64,000 nt of DNA, from the NCBI RefSeq assembly GCF_001484685.1, contig NZ_CP012200.1, positions 552,321 to 616,320 on the forward strand, written 5' to 3'. Shown here one piece after another: positions 27,083 to 36,542 of the stretch (positions are counted from its first letter, which is position 1; the number at the start of each line of letters is the position of its first letter). The position numbers and the translations under genes were made by a program. The notes under the pieces are model-generated. The model had not been told where the DNA came from, searched no databases, and was given only the letters and a program-made list of their open reading frames with translations. This DNA is from Thermococcus sp. 2319x1. GTDB lineage: Archaea > Methanobacteriota_B > Thermococci > Thermococcales > Thermococcaceae.

Positions 27083-29770
27083 ATGTTGGGCATCTTTGAG
27101 GGATTAAAAAGCGAGATTATAGCAATCAAGGAGTTTAAGCCTAAGCGGGGTAAATACGGCTCTTTTGAGTTTAAAAACCCTGAAGTGAACAAGTTAGTTG
27201 AAGAAATGGGCTTTAAGCTTTACAAGCATCAGGTTGATGCCTTGAAAGCCCTCTATTCTGGTGAGAACATAGTGGTGACAACCCCAACCGCCTCCGGCAA
27301 AAGCGAAATTTTTAGACTGGCTATATTTGACAACTATCTCTCAAATCCCCAAGACACGTATCTCCTCATCTATCCAACGAGGGCATTAATAAACAACCAA
27401 TACGAAAAGTTCAGCATTGAGAACTTCCACTTTTTCCAGCTTACAGGAAAAATTGTTAGTGCAAGAATTCTAACGGGCGATGTTGAGTGGAGCGAGAGGA
27501 GGAGGCTCATTAAAGAAAAGCCGAGGGTTGTTTTCACGACTCCGGATATGCTGCACTACAACATTCTAAGGAACAGAAAAGATTACGAGTGGCTTTTAAG
27601 AAACGTGAGGTACCTCGTAGTTGATGAACTTCACATTTACAGAGGTGTTTTCGGAACTAACGCCGCTTATGTTTTTAAACGGCTTCTCAAGGCGCTGGAG
27701 AGATATGGAAGGAGACTACAAATAATAGCCCTCTCAGCAACACTGAGGAATCCAAAAGAGTTTGCGGAAATCTTTTTTGGAAAGCCCTTTGAATCTATCA
27801 CAAAACCTGCGAACCCCTTTCCAAAACGATACCTCGTGATGTTCGAGCCAAGAAGGCTCAATGAGATGCAGCTTTTAAGGGCAATCGTCGAAAAGCTGGC
27901 TGAGAAGGGAATTAAAACCCTTGTTTTCTTTGATTCGAGAAAGGGAACTGAAAAGCTTATGCGATTCCTCTTGACATCTCCAGCGGTTTACAGAACAACC
28001 ACCTATAAAGGCACCCTTCCAAAGAATATCCGCTGGGAAATCGAGAGGGACTTTAAGGAGGGAAAACTTCTCGTGCTTTTAACAACAAACGCTCTGGAGC
28101 TTGGAATTGACATAGGCGACCTAGATGCCGTTGTAAACTATGGAATACCACCTGATGGGCTGTTCTCCCTTATCCAGCGCTTCGGAAGGGCAGGAAGAAA
28201 ACGGGAAAGGGAAGCCATAAATGCAATCGTTTTAAGAAAAAACGGCCTAGACTATTACTATAAGGAGCACGTTGAGGAGCTGGTAGAAAAACTTGAGAAA
28301 GGGATAATCGAGTACATGCCCATAAACCTCAAAAACCGACTCGTTGTGAAAAAGCACCTCCACTACCTCTTGAGTGAGCTCAAGATTCTTGATTGGGACG
28401 AGCTGAACGAGTTTGAGAAGGAGATCGCCATGGACCTCGTGGATGAGAAAAAAGCAAAGCTCTACGATAATCCAATTACGGGTAAAAGGGAAATCCGCAT
28501 CCTGAGGCCGGCTTTTAATTACTCCTCTATAAGAACGGCAAGCGATGAGAGCTACTTTTTGATTCTTGACGAGCCTTGGATAAGGTACAAACTTCTGGAA
28601 AAGTCCAGTGTAAGGGACTTAATCCGACTTACAAACTGGCTCAAGCTTAGGGGGTATGTAATAGAGGAAGTAGATAAGCCTGAATACTACAGGTCGCTCT
28701 TGCCGGGAATGGCGTATTTCTCAAGGGGAGAGCTTTATATTGCAAAGGACAAACTGAGCCTTGGAAAGTTTCATTTTATCTTCGCCTCTCCACTCAACAA
28801 GTTCTGGGAAGTTGATACGTTCCCCTCGAAGAGAGAAGAGGTAGAGGTTCTTAAGATCTATGACAAAAAGGAGTACAAGGGTGTGGAGATATATCTCGGT
28901 CGGTTGAGGGTAAAGCACCATTATTGGGGGTTTGCCGTCAAAGGAAAAGATACGCCTCTGTACCTTCAAGAGTTGTTGAAGCTCAAGGAAGAGGGGATTC
29001 TGAAGGGGGAGCTTTATTCTCCAATGCTGGAGCTCAAAGAGAGTACCGAGGTTGATGAGGAGTGGAGCATTCTTAGCTGGGAGAAGTTTGCGAAGGTTGA
29101 GTTTGATGAGCCTTTCACGTGGGAGTTTGAAACCGATGGAATCTGGCTTGTATTTCCAGAGAAGATTAGGGAGATTGCAAATGAGGAGTTTGGGGAGTTC
29201 TTTAAAATTGCTATGGAGAAGGGATATGAAGATATTGCCCTTAGTCTTTACGAGCGCTTGGACAGGAAGTATCTTTTTCCTGAACTTTTGGGAGCAACGA
29301 GTCACTACCTAAGAAACTACATCAAAGAGAGCCTAAAAAATTCAAAGATTGAAGATGAAGAGCTCGCTTTTGCAGTAAAGAAGATGGTGGACAGCAAAGA
29401 TGGCATCGGGAGTGGGCTTCATGCAATAGAGCACAACATGATTAAAATCGCCCCAATTTTCACCTATGTGGACAGCAGGGAGCTCGGTGGTTATAGCTAT
29501 GAAAGTTTTCCAACTCCTCCCTTTGTGGGCAAGCCCGTAGTGTTCATATACGATGGAAACGAAGGCGGCTTTGGACTGGCGGAAATTCTCTATGAAAACT
29601 CTGAAAAGCTCATGGAAAAGAGCTTCGAGCATCTGAAGAAGTGCGAGTGCAAAGATGGCTGCCCTCTGTGTGTTTATTCGCCAAAGTGCGGCACTTTTAA
29701 CGAGTTTCTTGACAAATGGCAGGCTATAAGGGTTTGGGAAAAACTCCTTAGCGAAGATAGTACTGAATAA
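27083..29770 (+). CDS. MrfA-like superfamily 2 DNA helicase with DUF1998 zinc region
   Basis: The 895-residue helicase shows motif I TPTASGKSEI, motif II VVDELH, motif III LSATLRNP and motif VI QRFGRAGRK. The C-terminal DUF1998-type region ends in four cysteines (CKDGCPLCVYSPKCG) that bind zinc. Bacillus MrfA with this layout is a 3'-5' helicase for mitomycin adduct repair. ATG at 27083 (MLGIFEG) lacks a ribosome site but stands about 30 bases after TACTTTAA, so a leaderless start is possible; a longer TTG form from 26990 is the alternative. Its 3' end overlaps the convergent AlkA operon. Confidence 0.88.
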   Translation: MLGIFEGLKSEIIAIKEFKPKRGKYGSFEFKNPEVNKLVEEMGFKLYKHQVDALKALYSGENIVVTTPTASGKSEIFRLAIFDNYLSNPQDTYLLIYPTRALINNQYEKFSIENFHFFQLTGKIVSARILTGDVEWSERRRLIKEKPRVVFTTPDMLHYNILRNRKDYEWLLRNVRYLVVDELHIYRGVFGTNAAYVFKRLLKALERYGRRLQIIALSATLRNPKEFAEIFFGKPFESITKPANPFPKRYLVMFEPRRLNEMQLLRAIVEKLAEKGIKTLVFFDSRKGTEKLMRFLLTSPAVYRTTTYKGTLPKNIRWEIERDFKEGKLLVLLTTNALELGIDIGDLDAVVNYGIPPDGLFSLIQRFGRAGRKREREAINAIVLRKNGLDYYYKEHVEELVEKLEKGIIEYMPINLKNRLVVKKHLHYLLSELKILDWDELNEFEKEIAMDLVDEKKAKLYDNPITGKREIRILRPAFNYSSIRTASDESYFLILDEPWIRYKLLEKSSVRDLIRLTNWLKLRGYVIEEVDKPEYYRSLLPGMAYFSRGELYIAKDKLSLGKFHFIFASPLNKFWEVDTFPSKREEVEVLKIYDKKEYKGVEIYLGRLRVKHHYWGFAVKGKDTPLYLQELLKLKEEGILKGELYSPMLELKESTEVDEEWSILSWEKFAKVEFDEPFTWEFETDGIWLVFPEKIREIANEEFGEFFKIAMEKGYEDIALSLYERLDRKYLFPELLGATSHYLRNYIKESLKNSKIEDEELAFAVKKMVDSKDGIGSGLHAIEHNMIKIAPIFTYVDSRELGGYSYESFPTPPFVGKPVVFIYDGNEGGFGLAEILYENSEKLMEKSFEHLKKCECKDGCPLCVYSPKCGTFNEFLDKWQAIRVWEKLLSEDSTE

Positions 29771-30143
29771 GCCCCCTTAGCTCCGGATTCCGCTCTATTT
29801 TCTTTCTTAAAAAGCGCTTCAACTGGGAGTTTTCTGCGAGAAGGGCGTTAAGCTCAATAGCCAAAATCTTGTTGTCTTCACTGACTCCGTAAGCTTTGTA
29901 CCTTAACGGTGCCCACTCCCTCTCAAGCTTACCAACTTTTTTCTCAAGCTCCCTGACTTCATTTTCCAGTCTTTCGACGTCCTCTTCTGGCTCTTTAAAG
30001 CTCTCGGAGAGTACTATTTCGAGGATTCTACCCTCGCTAACGTTATAGCGCTTACTGAGTCTTTTTATCCTCTCTGCCAGTTCACTGGGGACTTCAACTT
30101 CAATTCTTCCAAGACCCCTTTTAGGTTTGATTATTACTCTCAC
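29748..30143 (-). CDS. Ribbon-helix-helix and coiled-coil protein
   Basis: The protein has 131 residues. The N-terminal 48 (IEVEVPSELAERIKRLSKR, then YNVSEGRILEIVL) match a ribbon-helix-helix pattern. A Glu/Lys heptad coiled coil covers about residues 52-75, and a helical tail ends in ERNPELRGLIQYYL. It overlaps the preceding coiled-coil gene by 23 bases and is the last gene of the AlkA operon. Dimeric DNA binding is likely; target and role are unknown. It ends inside the convergent helicase gene. Confidence 0.6.
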   Translation of the reverse strand: MRVIIKPKRGLGRIEVEVPSELAERIKRLSKRYNVSEGRILEIVLSESFKEPEEDVERLENEVRELEKKVGKLEREWAPLRYKAYGVSEDNKILAIELNALLAENSQLKRFLRKKIERNPELRGLIQYYLR

Positions 30144-30444
30144 GTTTTTTCCCCTCCAGCTCCTTTTTAAGCTCCTCGTTCTCCTTTCTCAGCTTTTCTC
30201 TAATGCTCATCATAAGCTCTTTATCCCTCAGAGCCTTTTCATAGAAAGCCCTAAGGTCTTCCAACTCATCCTCGATTTCCTTCAGCTTTTCTTCAAGCTT
30301 TGCCTTTTTCTCAAGGAGAAATGCCTCTCTCTCAGCCTGCAGGGTTTTCTCAGCTTTGGCGAGGTTCTTTTCTATCAGTTCCAGGATATCCAGTTCTTTT
30401 AGTTTTCTAAATCTTTTTCCTTCTACCTTTATTTCTATTGGCAT
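30121..30444 (-). CDS. Coiled-coil protein
   Basis: These 107 residues, from about 20 onward, form an almost continuous Glu/Lys/Leu coiled coil (LAKAEKTLQAEREAFLLEKK and onward). The first 18 residues form a small strand-helix element. There is no catalytic motif. It overlaps the AlkA-like gene by 38 bases and the ribbon-helix-helix gene by 23, so the three proteins are probably made together. It may pair with the coiled coil of the next protein; this is inference. Confidence 0.55.
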   Translation of the reverse strand: MPIEIKVEGKRFRKLKELDILELIEKNLAKAEKTLQAEREAFLLEKKAKLEEKLKEIEDELEDLRAFYEKALRDKELMMSIREKLRKENEELKKELEGKKRESNNQT

Positions 30445-31267
30445 TTTTCATCATCTCGGTCTTCCTGTCATAGCAGAGAATATAAAAAGCAAGCAGGGAC
30501 TTCCATTTTCCATACGGCTCGATGATTTCTCTCACATCCCTCTCTTTTACCTCTCTGGGGTTCAGATTAAATATCTTCGCTATTCCCCTCCTCAGTCCCA
30601 AATCTCCCGCAGGATATGTGTTCTTCCCAAGGCCATAGGCCAAGAAGAGCTCGGCACTCCATTTTCCAATGCCCCTGAATTTTGTGAGGTATTTTATCGC
30701 CTCCTCCTCGTTGAGCTTCTCAAGATCCAAGCTTAAGTTCCCCTTGACGTACTCTTCTGTAAGGGATTTTATGTAAGCTGTCCTATAGCCGAGCTTGGTC
30801 TCTTTGAGCTCTTCGTCACTTAGGTTTAAGATGTCCTCCGGCTTTGGGAAGAGGTAAAGGTCTCCAACCTTTCTCCCCGCGAGCTTTACAAGGTTGTTAA
30901 TTGTTCTCATGGCAAATTCAAAGCTCACCTGCTGCTGGGCTATTACCTCCACGAGGGCCTGATATTTGTTCGGTGCCCTTGGTATGGTTAACCCATAAAA
31001 CTCCTCAATTAAGAACGAAAAGTTTGAGTCCTCTATCTCTGAATAAAACTTCTCAAGGTCAATATCCAAGCCAAGAATGAATTCAAGCTTCCTTTTGGCA
31101 TCTTTTCGCTCTTTTTGTGAAAAATATTCTGGAAAATAGAAGTTCTCTCCGTCAAAACCAACTACACCATTCTCTAGCGCTTGTTTGAAGACTCCATTCT
31201 CAAACTTCCAGGTGCCGTTTTTTATCATCTCGTGGGCTACCTTCTTGAGGTCGATCACTTCAACCAT
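30407..31267 (-). CDS. DNA-3-methyladenine glycosylase-like (AlkA/HhH-GPD) protein
   Basis: The 286 residues show the HhH-GPD fold of base-excision glycosylases: VIAQQQVSFEFAMRTINNL, then the helix-hairpin-helix LTKFRGIGKWSAELFLAYGL and the catalytic Asp in YPAGDLGLRRG. This is the AlkA type that removes alkylated bases. It overlaps the upstream 104-residue gene by 13 bases and the downstream coiled-coil gene by 38. There is no C-terminal Fe-S cluster. Confidence 0.88.
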   Translation of the reverse strand: MVEVIDLKKVAHEMIKNGTWKFENGVFKQALENGVVGFDGENFYFPEYFSQKERKDAKRKLEFILGLDIDLEKFYSEIEDSNFSFLIEEFYGLTIPRAPNKYQALVEVIAQQQVSFEFAMRTINNLVKLAGRKVGDLYLFPKPEDILNLSDEELKETKLGYRTAYIKSLTEEYVKGNLSLDLEKLNEEEAIKYLTKFRGIGKWSAELFLAYGLGKNTYPAGDLGLRRGIAKIFNLNPREVKERDVREIIEPYGKWKSLLAFYILCYDRKTEMMKNANRNKGRRKKI

Positions 31268-31569
31268 CTGTCCAGCTTAACGGGGTTTTCCTTTATATCC
31301 TTTAGCGTGGATACATAGAGCCTCTTTCCATCCACGGAACGGTGAATTTCAAGTTCCCCTACCTCTTCCAGAAAACGCATGATTTCCTTAACGTCTTTCT
31401 CCCTTATTCCAAAGTTTTCTCTTAAGAAATCCCAGTAAGGTTCTGTATGGGAGTATTTGGCCACCTTTCTAATTATGCTCCAAGCGGCCTTGATTTTCTC
31501 TTCTCCTTTGGATAGTTTAAACTTTCTCATCTCCTCTTTCATGCCCCCCCATGTAATCTTGGGTTCCAT
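31255..31569 (-). CDS. Small helical protein upstream of AlkA
   Basis: Of 104 residues, basic helices occupy the first half. A winged-helix-like second half (FGIREKDVKEIMRFLEEVG, then a strand pair HRSVDGKRLYVSTL) follows. The start may be ATG 31569, which has no ribosome site, or ATG 31542, with a G-run directly ahead. It opens the AlkA operon and could be its regulator. I recognise no family. Confidence 0.5.
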   Translation of the reverse strand: MEPKITWGGMKEEMRKFKLSKGEEKIKAAWSIIRKVAKYSHTEPYWDFLRENFGIREKDVKEIMRFLEEVGELEIHRSVDGKRLYVSTLKDIKENPVKLDRWLK

Positions 31570-31635
31570 TCTTATTAACTTTTCTTGAGAAAACTTAATT
31601 AAGCTGAAGAGCCATATTTACACAAGGTGGTGGTT

Positions 31636-32991
31636 ATGAGAAAAATCATTCTTATCTCTCTGCTTCTGCTCATATTCTTGGTCCCAGCGTTAGCTGAAGC
31701 AAAAACCGTTTATGTTGCCCAAATAAAAGGTGAGATAACTTCCTACACCTACGACCAGTTCGACAGGTATATAAGCGAGGCAGAGAAGGCAAACGCAAAT
31801 GCAATAATAATTCTCCTTGACACTCCCGGCGGTAGAGCTGATGCTATGCAAAACATAATCGAGAGGATAAAATCCGCCGATGTTCCCGTTATAACCTACG
31901 TTTATCCACCTGGAGCTATGGCGGCCTCCGCTGGAACATATATTGCCTTGGGTTCACATTTAATAGCCATGGCACCCGGAACAAGCATCGGTGCATGCAG
32001 ACCTATTTTAGGTTATTCTCAAAATGGAAGCATTATAGAGGCCCCCCCAAAGGTCGTTAACTTCTACGTCTCCTACATAAAAAGCCTTGCAAAGGCCAGT
32101 GGAAGAAATGAGACAGTTGCAGAAAAGTTCATAACAGAGGATTTGGCCATAGATTCCGAAGAAGCCCTAAAGTATGGAGTGATTGAGGTTATTGCAAACG
32201 ATGTAGATGAACTCTTGGAAAAAGCGGATGGCATGAAAACTAAAGTTCCCGTAAGGGGAGAGTACGTAACTTTAGATCTTAAAGGAGCCGAGATTAGGTA
32301 TTTAGAACCGAGTTTAAAGGATAGGGTGATAACCTACATAACCGATCCAGCGGTTGCTTACGTTCTCTTAACACTCGGCATATGGGCTCTTGTTTTAGGC
32401 TTTCTGAGTCCGGGGTGGCACGTTCCAGAAACGGCTGGAGCAATAATGATTGTCCTAGCCATAATAGGTCTTGGATACTTCGGCTACAGAAGCGCTGGTT
32501 TGCTGCTTATAATCCTTGCAGTTATATTCTTCATAGCAGAGGCATTAACACCCACGTTCGGTCTCTTTACCGTTGCTGGCTTTATAACGTTTGTTTTGGG
32601 TAGCATAATGCTCTTCAGCGGGGGTGGAGGAGTGGACTATCTGGTTTCAAGGGAAGTTTATTCCCAGATTAGATTGATAATAATAACAATCGGCGCACTG
32701 CTTTCCTTGTTTTTCGCCTTTGGAATGGCTGCAGTGATAAGGGCTCATAGAAGAAAAGCACAAACAGGGAAGGAAGAGATGATAGGCCTTTCAGGGGAAG
32801 TGGTGGAACCTTTAGTTCCAGAAGGGATGATAAAAGTGAGAGGAGAGCTTTGGAGGGCAAGAAGCAGAGATGGTGAAACAATAAATGTTGGGGAGGAAGT
32901 TAAGGTTGTTGGGATGGATGGGCTCAAACTTATCGTGGTTAGGGAAAAAGAAAAAAAGCTTGAAAAGGAAAATATTAATGAGGTGAAGTAG
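31636..32991 (+). CDS. NfeD-family membrane serine protease
   Basis: The 451-residue protein has a signal peptide, an extracytoplasmic ClpP-like protease domain with Ser98 (PPGAMAASAGTYI) and Lys139 (PPKVVNFYV), four membrane helices (about 240-370) and a soluble C-terminal NfeD beta-barrel. Pyrococcus horikoshii PH1510 uses the same Ser-Lys pair to cut the C-terminal region of stomatin. The stomatin gene starts one base after this one stops. ATG at 31636 is chosen for the GGTGGTGG just upstream. The pair acts in membrane protein quality control. Confidence 0.94.
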   Translation: MRKIILISLLLLIFLVPALAEAKTVYVAQIKGEITSYTYDQFDRYISEAEKANANAIIILLDTPGGRADAMQNIIERIKSADVPVITYVYPPGAMAASAGTYIALGSHLIAMAPGTSIGACRPILGYSQNGSIIEAPPKVVNFYVSYIKSLAKASGRNETVAEKFITEDLAIDSEEALKYGVIEVIANDVDELLEKADGMKTKVPVRGEYVTLDLKGAEIRYLEPSLKDRVITYITDPAVAYVLLTLGIWALVLGFLSPGWHVPETAGAIMIVLAIIGLGYFGYRSAGLLLIILAVIFFIAEALTPTFGLFTVAGFITFVLGSIMLFSGGGGVDYLVSREVYSQIRLIIITIGALLSLFFAFGMAAVIRAHRRKAQTGKEEMIGLSGEVVEPLVPEGMIKVRGELWRARSRDGETINVGEEVKVVGMDGLKLIVVREKEKKLEKENINEVK

Positions 32992-32992
32992 A

Positions 32993-33790
32993 ATGGCCTT
33001 TGAGTGGATTGTGTATGTTATTGTTTTGGTTTTTATTTTGGTGTTTTTGGCCTCGGCCATAAGGATAGTGAAGGAATACGAGAGGGCAGTGATCTTCAGG
33101 CTTGGTAGGGTTGTCGGAGCCAGAGGACCGGGATTGTTCTTCATAATCCCAGTATTCGAAAAGGCCGTGATAGTTGATTTGAGAACTCAGGTTTTAGACG
33201 TTCCAGTTCAAGAAACAATAACAAAGGACAACGTGCCTGTCAGGGTTAATGCCGTTGTTTACTTTAGAGTGGTCGACCCGGTAAAAGCCGTTACTCAGGT
33301 TAAGAACTTTATCATGGCAACCTCTCAGATTTCCCAGACAACTCTGAGAAGTGTAATTGGTCAAGCGCACTTGGATGAGCTTCTTAGCGAGAGGGAAAAG
33401 CTCAACAGAGAACTGCAGAGGATAATTGATGAAGCCACCGATCCGTGGGGAATAAAAGTTACAGCTGTGGAGATTAAGGACGTTGAGCTTCCGGCTGGAA
33501 TGCAGAGGGCAATGGCAAGACAAGCAGAAGCAGAGAGAGAAAGGAGAGCAAGAATTACACTTGCTGAGGCAGAAAGACAGGCTGCAGAAAAGCTTAGAGA
33601 AGCTGCAGAAATTATCTCCGAGCACCCAATGGCACTCCAGCTCAGGACTTTGCAGACAATAAGCGACGTAGCAGGAGACAAGAGCAATGTTATAGTTCTA
33701 ACACTTCCGATGGAGATGTTGAAGCTATTCAAGAGCCTCTCTGATACAGCTGAAGTCGCAAAGAAAAAGTTAGAGGGGCAAAATGAGTAG
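32993..33790 (+). CDS. Stomatin/SPFH-band 7 protein
   Basis: The 265 residues comprise one N-terminal membrane helix, the SPFH domain (YERAVIFRLGRVVGARGPGL, VRVNAVVYFRVVDPVKAV), then an Ala/Glu/Arg coiled coil (RQAEAERERRARITLAEAER) and a hydrophobic C-terminal segment near VIVLTLPMEMLKLF, the known cutting site for NfeD in P. horikoshii. It forms oligomers on the membrane. It is directly downstream of nfeD as one operon. Confidence 0.95.
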   Translation: MAFEWIVYVIVLVFILVFLASAIRIVKEYERAVIFRLGRVVGARGPGLFFIIPVFEKAVIVDLRTQVLDVPVQETITKDNVPVRVNAVVYFRVVDPVKAVTQVKNFIMATSQISQTTLRSVIGQAHLDELLSEREKLNRELQRIIDEATDPWGIKVTAVEIKDVELPAGMQRAMARQAEAERERRARITLAEAERQAAEKLREAAEIISEHPMALQLRTLQTISDVAGDKSNVIVLTLPMEMLKLFKSLSDTAEVAKKKLEGQNE

Positions 33791-33820
33791 CCTTTTTAAC
33801 TGCCCTTTGATTTTTTATTT
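33791..33820 (+). terminator. T-rich transcription end after stomatin
   Basis: CCTTTTTAAC and TTTTTTATTT follow the stomatin stop. Runs of T are the usual archaeal termination signal. It separates the nfeD-stomatin unit from the MinD unit. Confidence 0.4.
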
Positions 33821-33827
33821 AGAGTTA

Positions 33828-33838
33828 ACTATAAAAAG
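33828..33838 (+). promoter_or_regulatory. TATA box of the MinD-like gene
   Basis: ACTATAAAAAG predicts a start of transcription around 33858-33862. This is downstream of the first possible ATG at 33853, so translation must begin later, at 33862 as a leaderless message or at TTG 33913. Confidence 0.5.
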
Positions 33839-33912
33839 CCAGACATCAACATATGAGTCAGATGCATCGATTACAAATTTCGTACATTGAAGTTAAAGAG
33901 GGGGGAATCAAA

Positions 33913-34695
33913 TTGGGGAGGTCTATTGTTTTTGCCTCTGGAAAAGGTGGCACGGGTAAAACCACAACACTGGCGAACGTTGGTGTCGCTTTGGCACAGT
34001 TTGGAAAGGAGGTCATAGTTATAGACGCAGATATTACAATGGCAAATCTGAGCTTAATCCTCGGTATGGAGGATATTCCAATAACCCTCCACGACGTTCT
34101 CTCGGGAGAAGCAGAGCTCAAGGACGCCATCTACGAAGGACCAGCGGGTGTTAAAGTTATTCCCGGTGGACTAAGCCTTGAAAAAATAAAGAAGGTAAAG
34201 AATCCAGAGAGATTAAAAGAGCTCATAAGGGAGATCTCATCAATGGCGGATTTTGTTTTAATCGATGCTCCTGCTGGTCTTGAGATGACCTCAATCACCG
34301 CTCTGCTCATAGGAAAGGAACTCATTTTGGTAACAAACCCGGAGATTTCCGCAATTACAGACTCCCTTAAAACGAAACTTGTAGCAGAAAAGCTTGGAAC
34401 CCTTCCACTGGGGGCTGTACTGAACAGGGTAACAAACGAAAAAACAGAACTGAGCAGAGAGGATATTGAAGCCATCTTAGAAGTCCCGGTACTTGCTGTA
34501 ATACCCGAAGACCCGGAAGTGAAGAGGGCAAGTGCTTATGGAATTCCATTAGTTATCAAAAATCCAATGTCTCCTGCAGCAATAGCCTATAAGCAGCTCG
34601 CCGCAAAGCTTGCGGGAGTTAAATACAAGCCTCCAGAACCAGAGAGCCCAATAAAGAGAGTTTTCAAAGCCTTATTTGGAGGGGGTAAAAGATGA
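33913..34695 (+). CDS. MinD/ParA-type P-loop ATPase
   Basis: The 260-residue deviant Walker A ATPase has SGKGGTGKTTT, VIDADITMANLSL and LIDAPAGLEMTS. MinD-type proteins bind membranes or position other complexes. TTG at 33913 is proposed because GAGGGGGGAAT lies just ahead and the protein then begins at the usual place; ATGs at 33853 and 33862 are in frame. The next gene overlaps by four bases and encodes a small membrane protein, perhaps its anchor or partner. There is no amphipathic MinD tail; the end is basic (FKALFGGGKR). Confidence 0.85.
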   Translation: MGRSIVFASGKGGTGKTTTLANVGVALAQFGKEVIVIDADITMANLSLILGMEDIPITLHDVLSGEAELKDAIYEGPAGVKVIPGGLSLEKIKKVKNPERLKELIREISSMADFVLIDAPAGLEMTSITALLIGKELILVTNPEISAITDSLKTKLVAEKLGTLPLGAVLNRVTNEKTELSREDIEAILEVPVLAVIPEDPEVKRASAYGIPLVIKNPMSPAAIAYKQLAAKLAGVKYKPPEPESPIKRVFKALFGGGKR

Positions 34696-34934
34696 ACCCA
34701 CTCACTTTTCTGATCATTATCCTTCTGGCTACAAATATAATATTAGCGATACTATACATAGCGGAGAGGAGATCTCCATACTATGTTGGATATGACGCAG
34801 AAACTAAGAATACCTTGAAGAGAAGGGTTACCCATCTAAAAGAAGAGCTGGAGTCGGAGTTAGTCGAGTTTGATGTTGAGGAATGGGAGAGGAGCCTTGA
34901 GGAATCCTTGGAAGAAGAGATACGGAACTTATGA
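34692..34934 (+). CDS. Small membrane protein coupled to the MinD-like ATPase
   Basis: Its 80 residues comprise a single N-terminal membrane helix (LTFLIIILLATNIILAILYI), then an acidic helical cytosolic tail with coiled-coil character (VTHLKEELESELVEFDVEEW). The ATG overlaps the stop of the MinD gene (ATGA), so the two are translated together. A membrane partner for the ATPase is the obvious inference. I recognise no family. Confidence 0.6.
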   Translation: MNPLTFLIIILLATNIILAILYIAERRSPYYVGYDAETKNTLKRRVTHLKEELESELVEFDVEEWERSLEESLEEEIRNL

Positions 34935-35030
34935 CCTTCTCTGTCTCTTAAATTCTTTTTGCCCTTAAGAAAAGCTTAAGTATTCTCGGGTAATATCCCT
35001 AAATCCCCACTCATTTAGGAGGGTCGAGAC

Positions 35031-36542
35031 ATGAGGGCAAAAGTGAAGATTCTGGATGTGGAGACCGGGAGATTCATGGTAGTAATCAACGAGGAAGATG
35101 CTAAGAAAGCAAAGCTTCATCCGGAGGATCTAATTAAGATAGAAACCGCAAAAAGAACGATATACGGAGAGGTGGTTATAAGCAACATGGTCCAGCCGGG
35201 AGAAATAGGAGTTACAAAAGACACGATGTCCTTTTATGCCTTCTCTGAAGGAGAAATTGTAAACGTAGTCCCTGCAGGAACTCCGGAAAGCGTGAGATAT
35301 ATTAAGAAGAAGATGGACGGTCAAAAGCTTAAGAAGGTTGAAATAGAGGCTATTGTTAAAGACATCGTCGACAGAAAACTTAGGGACATAGAAATAAGTT
35401 CTTTTGTGACTGCTCTCGAGATAAACGGGCTTGATATGGACGAGATTGCGTGGCTTACAATGGCAATGGCAGAGACTGGAGATATGTTAGATATAGATAG
35501 AAAGCCGATTATGGATGTCCACAGCATAGGTGGAGTTCCCGGAAACAAGACAAACGTGCTTGTAGTGCCGATAGTTGCCGCAGCCGGCTTAACAATTCCC
35601 AAAACTTCTTCAAGGGCAATAACAAGTGCCGCCGGAACTGCTGATGTGGTGGAAGTTCTCGCTCCGGTGACTCACTCATTGGACGAGATAAAGAGGATCG
35701 TGGAAAAAATTGGTGCTTGTCTGGTCTGGGGTGGGGCCCTTAACTTGGCCCCCGCCGATGACCTAACAATTAAAGCCGAAAGGGCCTTAAGCATTGACCC
35801 AAGGGGGCTTATGCTTGCGAGCATAATGTCGAAGAAGTACGCCATAGGTTCTCAATACGTTCTCATAGACATACCAACGGGAGAGGGAGTGAAGGTTGAG
35901 ACCATAGAAGAGGCAAGGTCTCTGGCAAAAGACTTCATAGAGCTGGGAAAGAGACTCGGTCAATATGTGGAAATAGCGATTACTTATGGAGGCCAGCCCA
36001 TAGGACACACAGTTGGCCCTGCGCTTGAGGCTAAAGAGGCCTTAGAGACCATAATGACAGGCAAAGGCCCGGGGAGTCTGGTGGAGAAGGCCACGGGCTT
36101 AGCGGGGATTCTGCTTGAGATGGGTGGAGTAGCGCCGGCAGGAATGGGCAAAAAGATGGCAAAAGAAATCCTCGAGAGCGGAAAAGCTTACGAAAAGCTA
36201 AAGGAGATAATAGCCGAGCAGGGTGGAGATCCAAATATAAAGCCGGAAGATATTCCAATAGGCGACAAAACCTACACCTTTGTAGCTCAAACCTCTGGAT
36301 ATGTAACAAGGATCGACAACAAGGCAATAACGACAATAGCAAGAGCCGCTGGAGCTCCGGAAGACAAAGGTGCCGGAATTCTGCTCCACGTCAAAGTTGG
36401 GGAGAAAGTGAAGGAAGGGGATCCCCTCTTTACGATACATGCAGAAAGCGAAGTTAGGCTCGACCAGGCAATAATCCAAGCAAGGAGAATGGAGCCGATA
36501 AGGATAGAAGGAATGGTGCTCCAGAGAATCGGAAACATCTAA
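35031..36542 (+). CDS. deoA: AMP phosphorylase
   Basis: The enzyme splits AMP, and also CMP and UMP, with phosphate to ribose-1,5-bisphosphate. In Thermococcales this feeds ribose-1,5-bisphosphate isomerase and form III RuBisCO. Its 503 residues, longer than bacterial thymidine phosphorylase, carry the archaeal N-terminal domain, then [37 protein letters not shown] and the C-terminal barrel-sandwich domain. TTTAGGAGGG precedes the ATG. Confidence 0.96.
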   Translation: MRAKVKILDVETGRFMVVINEEDAKKAKLHPEDLIKIETAKRTIYGEVVISNMVQPGEIGVTKDTMSFYAFSEGEIVNVVPAGTPESVRYIKKKMDGQKLKKVEIEAIVKDIVDRKLRDIEISSFVTALEINGLDMDEIAWLTMAMAETGDMLDIDRKPIMDVHSIGGVPGNKTNVLVVPIVAAAGLTIPKTSSRAITSAAGTADVVEVLAPVTHSLDEIKRIVEKIGACLVWGGALNLAPADDLTIKAERALSIDPRGLMLASIMSKKYAIGSQYVLIDIPTGEGVKVETIEEARSLAKDFIELGKRLGQYVEIAITYGGQPIGHTVGPALEAKEALETIMTGKGPGSLVEKATGLAGILLEMGGVAPAGMGKKMAKEILESGKAYEKLKEIIAEQGGDPNIKPEDIPIGDKTYTFVAQTSGYVTRIDNKAITTIARAAGAPEDKGAGILLHVKVGEKVKEGDPLFTIHAESEVRLDQAIIQARRMEPIRIEGMVLQRIGNI

